Notes: generated by a model not told the origin, from the sequence alone. A stretch of DNA of 8,306 nucleotides from JAJYZP01 sp049964535 (GCA_049964535.1 JBMFXG010000123.1:1-8306), one strand, 5' to 3'. Positions 1 through 6,866 are shown, counted from the first letter of the stretch. Translations and numbers: made by a program.

Positions 1-1
1 G

Positions 2-202
2 GCTGCGTTACTTGGCGTCAACATGGGTCCATCGTTGTTGGTTACCGGATCCCTTGCATCGATTCTGTGGCTCTCCTTAGCCTCGGAGGTCGGAGTGAAG
101 ATTCGAGCGATGAGATTCGCTACAATCGCCGTTAGGGTATCGGTACCGTGTTTCATACTTGGATTGTTAACTCTCACAGTCTCGATGTCGGTTCACCTAT
201 GA
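2..202 (+). CDS. C-terminal fragment of an ArsB/NhaD-type membrane transporter
   Basis: The reading frame is open from the window edge to a TGA at 200-202 and gives 66 residues; the gene begins outside the window. The fragment contains GVNMGPSLLVTGSLASILWL followed by a charged loop and a final hydrophobic segment ending in VSMSVHL. The pattern G-x-N-x-G-P ... G-S-L-A-x-x-L-W is the signature of the last transmembrane part of ArsB arsenite pumps and related ion transporters (the ArsB/NhaD and CitM group), which sit in the cytoplasmic membrane. The substrate cannot be decided from this end alone, since arsenite, sodium/proton and dicarboxylate carriers share this region. The next gene starts only 24 bases later, so co-transcription is possible. 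Assignment to the superfamily is fairly sure; the exact function is not. Confidence 0.75.
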   Translation, partial: AALLGVNMGPSLLVTGSLASILWLSLASEVGVKIRAMRFATIAVRVSVPCFILGLLTLTVSMSVHL

Positions 203-226
203 ACCGACGTTGGTAGCGGAGCGCCG

Positions 227-2353
227 ATGCGGATAGCTAAGTTTTTCTTGCGAGCCTCAAGAGAGGTAGTGGTGCTTGGTGTACTGCTTGCGCTGGGTCT
301 TGCCCTCTTGGTTCCGGCGTTCTACAACTTTACCCTTCTCAAAGAGCCTGGGACACTCTCGGCGAAGCTGCAGTTGCGAACACTCGGTGCTCCTTCGAAC
401 ATCTATGCCAGCAACGGAAGCTTGCTCTACACCATCGGCGATGGCCAGTTCATAGCACCGGTCACGCTCGACCAAGTGCCTCATCTCGTCGTTAGGGCCG
501 TGCTCGACGTTGAAGATCATGCGTTCTTCATCCACGGCGCGCTCGATCTCAAGTCCATCGTGCGAGCTGCTACTGCGGATGCCTCTGGAAATGCCGGGCT
601 TCAGGGTGGGTCGACGATCACCCAGCAGCTCGTGAAAAATACGATTCTCACACCGCAGAGGACTCTCTCTCGGAAGATTCATGAAGCCATTCTTGCCTTC
701 CGGCTCCAGGGTCAGATGTCGAAAGATCAGATCCTTCAGGACTACCTGAATACGGTCTACTTTGGGGAAGGGGCGTACGGGATTGGCGCCGCAGCAAAGA
801 CGTACTTCGGTGAATCGGTCTCACAGCTCGATCCGGCGCAAGCGGCACTGCTTGCGTCACTGATCGAAGATCCAAGCGGGTTGGACCCGTTCTACCATCC
901 CAAGGCGGCATTGTTTCGTCGCAACCTTGCCCTTGCTCAGATGCATACGTATCACGATTTAACCTCTGCTGAGTTGGCGAAGTATCAAGCCGAGCCGTTG
1001 CCCACGGTATCGCATCGTCCTCCAATCTTGAGCCCCTCGGGTTTTACTGCTGACGTCGAGTTCCAGCTTCTGCACTCGCCCAGCTATCTATTCCTAGGCT
1101 CTACGCCGGCGCAGCGCCTCCAGAGCCTCTCGAATAACGGCTACTCGATCCATACCACACTCAACCCGACGCTCCAGAGCGAGGCGGAGGCCGCAACGAA
1201 GCAGTACACGCCGAATACCAATGGTCGCTTTACCTCTGCGCTGGTCTCGATCAATCCAACGAATGGCTACGTCGAGGACCTCGTCTCGGGTAATCCCGAC
1301 AGCGGTGCCGGTGGGTACGACGTGGTGACCGGTCGTGGGGGGACAGGGCGCCAACCAGGCTCAACCTTCAAGCTCTTCACGCTCCTCGCCGCTCTCCAGC
1401 AAGGGTACAGCCCCAAAGATACCATCGACGGGACCGCTCCATGTACCTTTACCCTTCCTCACATCGTTCCCAACCCCTACATTGCGCACAACGCAGAACC
1501 AGGGCTCGGAATTGTCTCGATCTACAAGGCCACGGCTGACTCTATCAACTGCGCATACATTCGCCTTGGGGTGAAGATTGGGCTGCAAAACGTTGTGAAT
1601 ATGGCGCACCTTCTCGGGGTGACGACCTCCGTTCCGGCGATTCCCTCGATGGTGATCGGATCGATCGACGTTACTCCGTTGGAGATGGCATCTTCCTATG
1701 CGACCGTTGATGATCTAGGCGTCTACCATAAGCCGATCTTTGTCACCTCTATCGATTCGAGCAGTGGTCGACCGCTCTATCGAGCGCCGATCGTTGGCAA
1801 AAGAGTGGTTTCAGCGCGGCTCTGTCGACTTGCGATCTCCGTGTTGCAGCAGGTTATCCAGTATGGTACGGGTACCGCCGCCAATATCGGTCGCCCAGCA
1901 GCGGGGAAGACTGGAACGACCGACAACTTTACGGACGGGTGGTTCGATGGTTTCACGCCGCAACTTGTGACCTCGGTGTGGATGGGAGCGCCAAGCGGTG
2001 CAATTCCGATGCGTCCGCCAGCTACGCCGGTAGACGTCTACGGCGGAACCTACCCAACGGAGATCTGGCACGCGTTTATGGCGAGTGCGATGGCGAACTA
2101 TCCGGTCGTCAACTTCTCCCCTCCAGCGCCGAACTCCATTGGGCCGGGAGTCTTCTTGGTGCCGGTCGACTCTCCTGGATCGATCATGACCCCTCCAACG
2201 ACTTCGACAACATCGACCACGTCAACGACCTCGACGACCGTTACGAGTTCGACGACGTCCTCGAGTGTCCCAGGGACGACGGTCTCGACCGCAACACCGA
2301 GTGCGACGACCACTCCGACATCGACGACTTCGACGACAACGCCGAGTGGTTAA
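227..2353 (+). CDS. Bifunctional class A penicillin-binding protein (peptidoglycan glycosyltransferase/transpeptidase)
   Basis: This 708-residue cell-wall synthase polymerises lipid II into glycan strands and cross-links the stem peptides outside the membrane. A short basic N-terminus precedes one membrane anchor (about residues 13-35). The glycosyltransferase 51 domain covers about 75-255. It has E96-D97 in EDHAFFIHGALD, GGSTITQQLVKN (127-138), RKIHEAILAF with E153, and YLNTVYFGEGAYGIGAAA (173-190). The spacing of E96 and E153 (57) equals that of the catalytic pair E233/E290 in E. coli PBP1b. The transpeptidase domain has S379-x-x-K382 (STFK), S439-I-N441 and K561-T-G-T. A Ser/Thr-rich tail follows from about 655. 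Start: GGAG at 218-221, five bases before the ATG. Oddity: the usual Gly of the H-x-G motif is Ala105. The product class is near certain; which ponA-type paralogue it is cannot be told. Confidence 0.97.
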   Translation: MRIAKFFLRASREVVVLGVLLALGLALLVPAFYNFTLLKEPGTLSAKLQLRTLGAPSNIYASNGSLLYTIGDGQFIAPVTLDQVPHLVVRAVLDVEDHAFFIHGALDLKSIVRAATADASGNAGLQGGSTITQQLVKNTILTPQRTLSRKIHEAILAFRLQGQMSKDQILQDYLNTVYFGEGAYGIGAAAKTYFGESVSQLDPAQAALLASLIEDPSGLDPFYHPKAALFRRNLALAQMHTYHDLTSAELAKYQAEPLPTVSHRPPILSPSGFTADVEFQLLHSPSYLFLGSTPAQRLQSLSNNGYSIHTTLNPTLQSEAEAATKQYTPNTNGRFTSALVSINPTNGYVEDLVSGNPDSGAGGYDVVTGRGGTGRQPGSTFKLFTLLAALQQGYSPKDTIDGTAPCTFTLPHIVPNPYIAHNAEPGLGIVSIYKATADSINCAYIRLGVKIGLQNVVNMAHLLGVTTSVPAIPSMVIGSIDVTPLEMASSYATVDDLGVYHKPIFVTSIDSSSGRPLYRAPIVGKRVVSARLCRLAISVLQQVIQYGTGTAANIGRPAAGKTGTTDNFTDGWFDGFTPQLVTSVWMGAPSGAIPMRPPATPVDVYGGTYPTEIWHAFMASAMANYPVVNFSPPAPNSIGPGVFLVPVDSPGSIMTPPTTSTTSTTSTTSTTVTSSTTSSSVPGTTVSTATPSATTTPTSTTSTTTPSG
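2191..2350 (+). repeat. Low-complexity ACG/TCG repeat encoding a Ser/Thr tail
   Basis: The 3' end of the penicillin-binding protein gene is a degenerate run of ACG, ACC, TCG and AGT codons giving repeated T-T-S units (about residues 655-706). The outer tail of a secreted or surface protein of this kind may be O-glycosylated or span the wall; this is inference. A 28-base stretch at 2214-2241 recurs exactly at 7340-7367 in another surface-protein gene of this window. Confidence 0.8.
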
Positions 2354-2402
2354 GTTCGCGTCGAGATCGAGTTGCTACTAGTGGTGAAAGTGAGGAAGTG
2401 CA

Positions 2403-3131
2403 GTGGAATCTGTTGAGCTCTTCGCTCACGTTGCGGCGCTCGAGTCGTCTCGTCAACGTCTTGTCGCGCAGTTAGATCACAGTGAGATTCGAGGTCGTTA
2501 CGAGGAGGCACGCAGTAACCACGCGCAGCTCGAGGCGACGATGGCCGGCCTCGAAGCAGAGGTTCAGGGGCTACGAAACGACGAGAGTTCTCTTGAGTCG
2601 GAGGCCTCTACCCTGCGCCATAAGCTTCTGAGCCTGCAGCAGGCAGCATCGTCGGTCAGTGGGGTCGAGTACCGCTCAGCTGAAGCAATGGCTCATGAGA
2701 TAAGTATCGTCGAGGAGAGAGTGGGTGGGCTTGAGGCCGAAGCTCTTGAGCGCCTCGTTACGTTGGAGTCGGCCGAGGAGCGTCTTGAGGGCTTGAGACT
2801 AGAGCTCGAGACCGCCACAGTAGATCTGCGTGACCGCAAAGAGGAGTGGCGAGGTGCTGAACAGGAGCTCAAAGACGAGCTCGAGCGCCTCGATCTCGCA
2901 ATCTCTTCTGCGGTTGAACAGCTTGCTCCCGCTTCGAGGGACTTCTACCAGCGCCTGTCGAGGAAGACCTCTGGCGTGGTCTTCACGATGTTGACCGACG
3001 GACGTTGTGAGTACTGTAACTCTACTCTCTCGGTCTTCGAGGTCGATACGGTTCGATCGACGAACGCTGAGAGCGATCTCTCTCGGCGGAGTCGCTGCTC
3101 GGAGTGCGGTCGTATCTTACTCATGAAGTAG
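2403..3131 (+). CDS. Coiled-coil protein with C-terminal C4 zinc ribbon (zf-RING_7 / DUF164 type)
   Basis: The 242-residue product is almost entirely charged heptad-like helix (about residues 5-175, rich in E, L, R and A), which predicts a long antiparallel coiled coil. It ends in a four-cysteine zinc ribbon: C202-x2-C205 and C232-x2-C235, followed by G-R-I-L. That layout (coiled coil, then C-x2-C...C-x2-C-G-R-I-L at the extreme C-terminus) is typical of the zf-RING_7 family. Members include mycobacterial Rv2229c and the Helicobacter protein HP0958/FlgZ, which bind nucleic acid or protein partners. The cellular role here is unknown. Start: GTG at 2403, with AGGA at 2393-2396 six bases upstream. 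It begins 49 bases after the penicillin-binding protein gene, so read-through transcription is likely. It is cytoplasmic: no signal peptide or membrane segment is seen. Confidence 0.88.
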   Translation: MESVELFAHVAALESSRQRLVAQLDHSEIRGRYEEARSNHAQLEATMAGLEAEVQGLRNDESSLESEASTLRHKLLSLQQAASSVSGVEYRSAEAMAHEISIVEERVGGLEAEALERLVTLESAEERLEGLRLELETATVDLRDRKEEWRGAEQELKDELERLDLAISSAVEQLAPASRDFYQRLSRKTSGVVFTMLTDGRCEYCNSTLSVFEVDTVRSTNAESDLSRRSRCSECGRILLMK

Positions 3132-3136
3132 CTAGC

Positions 3137-3150
3137 AGCGAACCATCGCT
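3137..3150 (+). terminator. Weak hairpin in the convergent intergenic gap
   Basis: The 223 bases between the zinc-ribbon gene (+) and the dioxygenase gene (-) must hold the ends of both transcripts. Just after the stop codon, arms AGCGA (3137-3141) and TCGCT (3146-3150) flank an ACCA loop. There is no T-run on either side, so this is only a candidate terminator. Nothing else gene-like is seen in 3132-3354. Confidence 0.25.
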
Positions 3151-3354
3151 ACGACGTCATACCTCGATCTCTTCGAACAGCGTGCGATCTGTGGCTCTTG
3201 AACTTGTTCGTTGAAGCAGAGAGCGATCGGGCTTGTGAGTCAGCGTGCCACTTCGTGAGAGGCGGTCGAGTCCTTCGTGTTGACTCTCAGGAGCCTTTGA
3301 GGTGAGGCTAGAGCGCTACCGACCGCTTGGAGTCGTGACCGTTCTCTTTGGTGT

Positions 3355-4170
3355 TTACACTTTGGTGTCGACGGCGTCACCGAAGGTTACGCTGGTCATC
3401 GAGAGGCCTGCGCCTTGGTACCCATTGGTGATGAATCGGACGTCTTCTTCGGGGTAGCGAGCGCCGAGAACGTAGAGCAAGGGTAGGTAGTGATCGGGAG
3501 TCGGGATCGCGAGTGATGCATCGGGGCCGAGTTCGTCGTAGCGGGTGAGACGGAGATCGTTGCGATCATCAATGAGCTCTCGGACCAGGCCGTCGAAGCG
3601 AACGTTCCAATCGAGCGGAGCGGCACTAAATCCCCCCGGTGCTCGGAAGGTTGCTCGTAAGTTGTGGACGAGATTTCCACTGCCGAGTATGAAGATACCG
3701 TTAGCTCGTAGCTCTCGCAGGCGTTGCGCTAGGTTGAAGTGGAAGGTCGCACTCTGTGTTGCATCGATGGAGAGCTGTACGACCGGTACGGTAGCGGTGG
3801 GAAACATATGGCACAAGACGGACCAAGTTCCGTGGTCGAGGCCCCACTCGTGATCGAGAGAGACCTCGAGAGGGGCGAGAGCGGAAGCGATGGTATGGGC
3901 TAGCTCAGGATCGCCAGGAGCACTGTAGTCGAACTCGAAGAGCTCCTGAGGAAAACCACCAAAGTCGTGGATCGTGCGGGGGCGTGTCATGGCGGTGACG
4001 CCGGTACCGGAGACGTACCAGTGGGCTGAGATGCACAGTATGGCTCGAACGTTGGGCAAGCGTTGAGCAAACGATCGCCAAGTAGGGGACCATGGGTTGG
4101 GTTCGATAGCGTTCATAGGCGAGCCGTGTCCGATGAACGCGGTGGGTATAAGGTTTCTAGGTGATGTCAC
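3355..4170 (-). CDS. 4,5-DOPA dioxygenase extradiol-like protein (YgiD / LigB superfamily)
   Basis: Taking the GTG at 4170 gives 271 residues, close to E. coli YgiD (about 262). Class III extradiol dioxygenases of this group use a metal held by histidines to open catechol rings such as L-DOPA. The sequence shows FIGHGSPMNA (H15), ISAHWY (H50), IHDFGGFP (H68), LDHGTWSVL (H113), GSGNLVHNL (H169) and TPDHYLPLLYVLGA (H227). The spacings of H15, H50 and H227 match the metal ligands known in YgiD. The in-frame ATG at 4239 would add 23 polar residues unlike the family and would lie inside the upstream gene. GTG 4170 overlaps that gene's TGA as GTGA, and AGAGGA stands nine bases upstream. It is probably translationally coupled to, and controlled by, the MarR regulator. 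The physiological substrate is unknown; catechol or quinone detoxification is an inference. Confidence 0.92.
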   Translation of the reverse strand: MTSPRNLIPTAFIGHGSPMNAIEPNPWSPTWRSFAQRLPNVRAILCISAHWYVSGTGVTAMTRPRTIHDFGGFPQELFEFDYSAPGDPELAHTIASALAPLEVSLDHEWGLDHGTWSVLCHMFPTATVPVVQLSIDATQSATFHFNLAQRLRELRANGIFILGSGNLVHNLRATFRAPGGFSAAPLDWNVRFDGLVRELIDDRNDLRLTRYDELGPDASLAIPTPDHYLPLLYVLGARYPEEDVRFITNGYQGAGLSMTSVTFGDAVDTKV

Positions 4171-4817
4171 TGGTGATCGTCCTCTGTTGTTTGTTCTCTG
4201 CTGGGCTGGGTCGAGCCGAGTCTCGTCGGTGCGGACCACGAGAGATCGTCGGTGCCGTCGCTTGAGGGAGTTGAGTTAGCTCGATCGATGCGACCCCGTT
4301 CTCGACAGTCTTGATCCTTGGGATCTATGGTGCATGGGTCCGTTGCGCATTCGAGCTCTAGAGAGCCACTTTGCAGTGAGGCGAGAAGTTTTGCCATAGT
4401 AGATCGAAGTTGTGTGAGTTCGGACGAATCGAGCGCGTCGATAAAGTACCGGCGAACGGAGCGAACGTGATCTGGAGCGGCCTCCTCGAGGAGCCTCTCT
4501 CCCTTGGCGGTGAGGAGAGCTTCAAGCCCCCTTCCGTCGTCGTCGAGACGTACCCTGACCACGAGCCCGGCCCGCTCAAGCGACGCTATTCGATAGGAGA
4601 GTGCCGACTTAGCGGTGACCATGGTTCGCGCGAGATGTCCCATGCGCATCTTGTGCTCGGGCTGTTGGGAGAGGACCGAGAGGATCTCGTACTCTGAATG
4701 GGTAAGGCCCCAATCTCTACGGAGCGTGGCTTCGATGTGTTCGTCGATGAGCTGCGACACCGCAAGAAAGGAGGTCCAGGTCTCGAGCTCTTCGGGGTCG
4801 AGCCATTGGGGATCCAT
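4167..4817 (-). CDS. MarR-family transcriptional regulator with a cysteine-bearing C-terminal tail
   Basis: The 216-residue protein has a MarR core at about residues 10-148: a helical N-terminus, the winged helix with SEYEILSVLSQQP (41-53), the recognition-helix region TAKSALSYRIASLERAGLV (68-86), the wing VRVRLDDDGRGLEALLT (87-103) and a C-terminal dimerisation helix to about 148. Typical MarR proteins end there. This one adds about 65 polar, probably disordered residues. All three cysteines of the protein (C157, C162, C171) lie in that extension. MarR proteins are dimeric repressors that release DNA when they meet phenolic ligands or oxidants. The neighbouring ring-cleaving dioxygenase fits a role in catechol or quinone response. 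No clear ribosome site precedes the ATG, while a -10-like box lies 7 bases upstream, so the mRNA may be leaderless. Family assignment is firm; ligand and targets are inferred. Confidence 0.9.
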   Translation of the reverse strand: MDPQWLDPEELETWTSFLAVSQLIDEHIEATLRRDWGLTHSEYEILSVLSQQPEHKMRMGHLARTMVTAKSALSYRIASLERAGLVVRVRLDDDGRGLEALLTAKGERLLEEAAPDHVRSVRRYFIDALDSSELTQLRSTMAKLLASLQSGSLELECATDPCTIDPKDQDCRERGRIDRANSTPSSDGTDDLSWSAPTRLGSTQPSREQTTEDDHQ

Positions 4818-4818
4818 G

Positions 4819-4830
4819 AAGATAATCTTA
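4819..4830 (-). promoter_or_regulatory. Putative -10 box and operator of the marR-dioxygenase operon
   Basis: Read on the minus strand, TAAGAT (4830-4825) lies seven bases before the marR ATG, the spacing expected for leaderless transcription starting at or near the A of ATG. The perfect dyad AAGAT-T-ATCTT (4829-4819) overlaps it, a natural site for self-repression. No convincing -35 box was seen, so confidence is moderate. Confidence 0.4.
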
Positions 4831-4848
4831 GCTGCGCAAGAATGGTAT

Positions 4849-4884
4849 CTCGTAGGCAGCGGTTGAGCGTCGTAGGCTGCCGAG
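4849..4884 (-). terminator. Hairpin between rnpB and marR
   Basis: Arms GGCAGC (4855-4860) and GCTGCC (4876-4881) pair exactly across a 15-base loop. CTC (4849-4851) and GAG (4882-4884) extend the stem past a three-base bulge. It lies directly after the 3' end of rnpB and before the marR promoter, where an RNase P RNA terminator would be. There is no T-tract, so it may instead be a processing or I-shaped terminator structure. Confidence 0.35.
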
Positions 4885-4888
4885 CGTG

Positions 4889-5241
<353 letters not shown>

Positions 5242-5255
5242 CACGCTCGTACACT

Positions 5256-5261
5256 ACCCTA
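5256..5261 (-). promoter_or_regulatory. Putative -10 box of rnpB
   Basis: On the minus strand, TAGGGT (5261-5256) has the T-A-x-x-x-T form of a housekeeping -10 box. It sits the right distance before the predicted 5' end of RNase P RNA (about 5241-5249). No clear -35 match was seen upstream. Confidence 0.4.
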
Positions 5262-5410
5262 GTCGAAGCGAGACGTTGCCGCCGTTGACCGAACACGAGG
5301 AGAATGGGTGCTTGTACTGCGCGTCAGAGTTGGCTCGTAGGGTATGGGCTCCTCCGCTCGAACGCCAACTGTCACGCTGATCGAGTCGCTTTGCTCTCGT
5401 AGGATCAGAT

Positions 5411-5439
5411 GATATTGATCGACCTTATTGTGCTATCTT
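5411..5439 (+). promoter_or_regulatory. Possible promoter for the structured noncoding region
   Basis: TATCTT (5434-5439) resembles a -10 box, with GATATT (5411-5416) 17 bases upstream as a poor -35 candidate. It would start a transcript at about 5446, just before the first stem of the structured region and divergent from rnpB. It is judged on position more than on sequence quality. Confidence 0.25.
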
Positions 5440-5452
5440 CACCGACGCGATG

Positions 5453-5698
5453 CCGGTCAGGCGGGTGCAAAACTTTCAGGGTTGCTTGCTTGCACCTATG
5501 GAAGCGGAGGCGGACCGGAATGAATCTGATCGCTATGACGCTCTTGGCCCGCTCTCTTTCGTGAGAGTCCGTGCTGTAATCGTTCCTTTTTAACCGTCAA
5601 GCATTGCGGGTGTTCGGCAATGGCGCTGTTGCCTACCGACACGTCCTCTAGAGCGGTAGAGGCTACGTGTGATGCGTGTACGCGATTCTCTTGCATCA
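5453..5698 (+). ncRNA. Candidate structured RNA or long structured leader
   Basis: The 508 bases from the rnpB 5' end (5242) to the next likely start codon (5750) hold no convincing gene but several exact stems. S1: CCGGTC (5453-5458) with GACCGG (5513-5518), enclosing GGTGCAA (5464-5470) with TTGCACC (5490-5496). S2: CTCTC (5552-5556) with GAGAG (5563-5567). S3a: CATTGC (5602-5607) with GCAATG (5617-5622), which is exclusive with S3b, GGCAA (5616-5620) with TTGCC (5629-5633). S4: ACACGT plus CCTCTA (5639-5650) with TAGAGG (5657-5662) and ACGTGT (5665-5670), a 12-pair stem with a two-base bulge. S5: TGATGC (5670-5675) with GCATCA (5693-5698). No known riboswitch core was recognised. It could be a leader of the small membrane-protein gene or a free-standing RNA; the strand is not proven. 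Confidence 0.4.
5520..5564 (+). CDS. Possible 14-residue leader peptide
   Basis: An ATG at 5520 follows GCGGAGG (5504-5510, nine-base spacer), the best ribosome-binding sequence in this gap. It opens a frame for MNLIAMTLLARSLS, ending in TGA at 5562-5564. The ribosome site lies in the unpaired 3' side of stem S1, and the stop codon lies in the loop-side half of hairpin S2, with T5 at 5587-5591 further down. This resembles a regulatory leader peptide, but so short an ORF can occur by chance. No function is claimed. Confidence 0.2.
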   Translation: MNLIAMTLLARSLS

Positions 5699-5714
5699 TG
5701 GTGACCGGTGAGAT

Positions 5715-5743
5715 TTGGAGGCCCGGCGCAGTCCGGATACTAT
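5715..5743 (+). promoter_or_regulatory. Putative promoter of the small membrane protein gene
   Basis: TTGGAG (5715-5720), a 17-base spacer and TACTAT (5738-5743) form a plausible housekeeping promoter. The GTG start at 5750 is only seven bases past the -10 box, which fits a leaderless or nearly leaderless mRNA. Confidence 0.4.
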
Positions 5744-5749
5744 AGGGGT

Positions 5750-5983
5750 GTGGCGAACAGTTCAACCTCAGGCTCGATGCAACCGACTAAGAACTCGATC
5801 AATCGTTCGACGGCGATCTTCCTCGTGTGCCTGCTCGCAGTCCTCCTTCTTCTGATCGGTGGCGTTGTGGCGGAGAACTCGTCTATCAGTGGCCAGTCCT
5901 GGCAACGTCCGGCGGTTGGGAGCTCGGTCAATGGGTTCTCCGGAGCTCCAGTCGGTTCGAAGCTCTACAAGTCAGCCGGATAA
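5750..5983 (+). CDS. Small single-pass membrane protein of unknown function
   Basis: A frame of 77 residues begins with GTG at 5750. A start at ATG 5777 would give 68 residues and would keep the same membrane segment. A polar N-terminus containing K and R is followed by a strong hydrophobic helix (STAIFLVCLLAVLLLLIGGVV, about residues 25-45). The 32 Ser/Gly-rich residues after it would lie outside the cell by the positive-inside rule. No family was recognised. Another frame (from 5827, stop at 6087) stays open through the second half and beyond, and its peptide looks equally protein-like. A frameshifted or longer product is therefore possible. It lies upstream of the sigma factor gene on the same strand. 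Confidence 0.45.
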   Translation: MANSSTSGSMQPTKNSINRSTAIFLVCLLAVLLLLIGGVVAENSSISGQSWQRPAVGSSVNGFSGAPVGSKLYKSAG

Positions 5984-6065
5984 CGACCGAGGCGATAGGG
6001 TTTACTACCTCGATCGGACCTCCCTTCGTAGTCGGTCTGAATCAGTATCCCCACGTTGGGAGCGC

Positions 6066-6079
6066 GCCGCTTGTGCGGC
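6066..6079 (+). terminator. Small hairpin before the sigma factor gene
   Basis: GCCGC (6066-6070) pairs with GCGGC (6075-6079) around a TTGT loop. No T-tract follows. It could end transcription of the small membrane protein gene, but five base pairs are weak support. The rest of 5984-6213 shows no gene and no clear promoter. Confidence 0.25.
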
Positions 6080-6213
6080 CTAGGTGAGCGTCCCTTGAGC
6101 GCACTTCAGTCATGGAGAGCGATCTTTGCGCCACAATTGGTGAAATTTGGCGGGTCGATGGTATCGATGCGGGTACAGTAGATGGTGATGACCCAAGGGG
6201 AGAGGGGAGCATC

Positions 6214-6834
6214 ATGTCGAAGACAGAGATGCCATCGGAGTCGCAGAACGAACGTGACTTCGACGAGATCATAGGCCGCGTTCGCTCTGGCCATCCTGAA
6301 GCGATCGCCGAGCTTTGGAGGCTCTACAACCCACGACTGGTTCGTTACCTGAGGGTTATCTTAGACCAGGATTGGGAGGACGTAGCCTCTGAAACCTGGA
6401 TTGGGGTCGCTCGCTCCCTGCAGAGGTTTTCTGGTGGGGTCCAAGGATTTGAAGCACTGCTCTTTACGGTCGCTCGTCGGCGGGTCGTCGATCACCTCCG
6501 ACGTCTTGGTGCTCGACCCTCTACCGTAAGTATCGTAGGCTTCGAGGAGCAGCGTGAGCACGGGGCAGGTCCAGAGGATGTCGTGGTGGCGGAGAGCTCA
6601 CTTGCCGAAGTGATAGCGTTGCTGCGTCAGCTGCCAAGGGCCCAGGCCGAGATCGTGTACTTGCGCACGATCTCTGGACTCGATGTCGCTGAGATAGCGG
6701 AGATCGTGGGGAAGACTCCTGGCTCGGTGCGCGTACTCTCTCATCGCGGAATCGTTCGACTGCACTCCCTTATCGCTGCGAGTAGCGCGGTCGAGAGCGA
6801 GGACGACCTTCCAGTGGGGAGTCCTGCTCGATGA
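6214..6834 (+). CDS. ECF-type RNA polymerase sigma factor
   Basis: The 206-residue product has the two-domain build of sigma-70 family group 4 factors, which redirect RNA polymerase to stress or surface-response promoters. Region 2 covers about residues 14-98, with DWEDVASETWIGVARSL (53-69) as region 2.2 and FTVARRRVVDHLRRL (84-98) as regions 2.3-2.4. A linker runs to about 117. Region 4 (about 119-178) contains RQLPRAQAEIVYLR and the helix-turn-helix LDVAEIAEIVGKTPGSVRVL. Start: ATG 6214, preceded by GAGGGGAG (6202-6209). An in-frame ATG at 6112 would add 34 residues without family character or a ribosome site. The gene 99 bases downstream encodes a single-pass membrane protein that may control it. 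Target promoters are unknown. Confidence 0.93.
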   Translation: MSKTEMPSESQNERDFDEIIGRVRSGHPEAIAELWRLYNPRLVRYLRVILDQDWEDVASETWIGVARSLQRFSGGVQGFEALLFTVARRRVVDHLRRLGARPSTVSIVGFEEQREHGAGPEDVVVAESSLAEVIALLRQLPRAQAEIVYLRTISGLDVAEIAEIVGKTPGSVRVLSHRGIVRLHSLIAASSAVESEDDLPVGSPAR

Positions 6835-6866
6835 CGAATCATGGTTTGTTGCTACGGTATTGTTTG

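Noticed and set aside
2098..2475. Open frames in other phases over the Ser/Thr tail
   Set aside because: They arise from the ACG/TCG repeat and give low-complexity D- or V-rich peptides.
4171..4239. Longer dioxygenase N-terminus from ATG 4239
   Set aside because: It overlaps the regulator gene by 73 bases, adds polar residues unlike the family, and lacks a better ribosome site than GTG 4170.
5498..5593. A 31-codon frame from ATG 5498
   Set aside because: No ribosome-binding sequence precedes it, and the peptide has no recognisable character.
5453..5749. A known riboswitch (c-di-AMP ydaO, cobalamin, TPP, FMN, SAM, ZTP, fluoride types considered) or SRP RNA
   Set aside because: None of their conserved core sequences could be found; only generic stems are visible.
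6112..6213. Longer sigma factor N-terminus from ATG 6112
   Set aside because: The strong ribosome-binding sequence at 6202-6209 points to ATG 6214, and the extra 34 residues lie before the conserved region 2.
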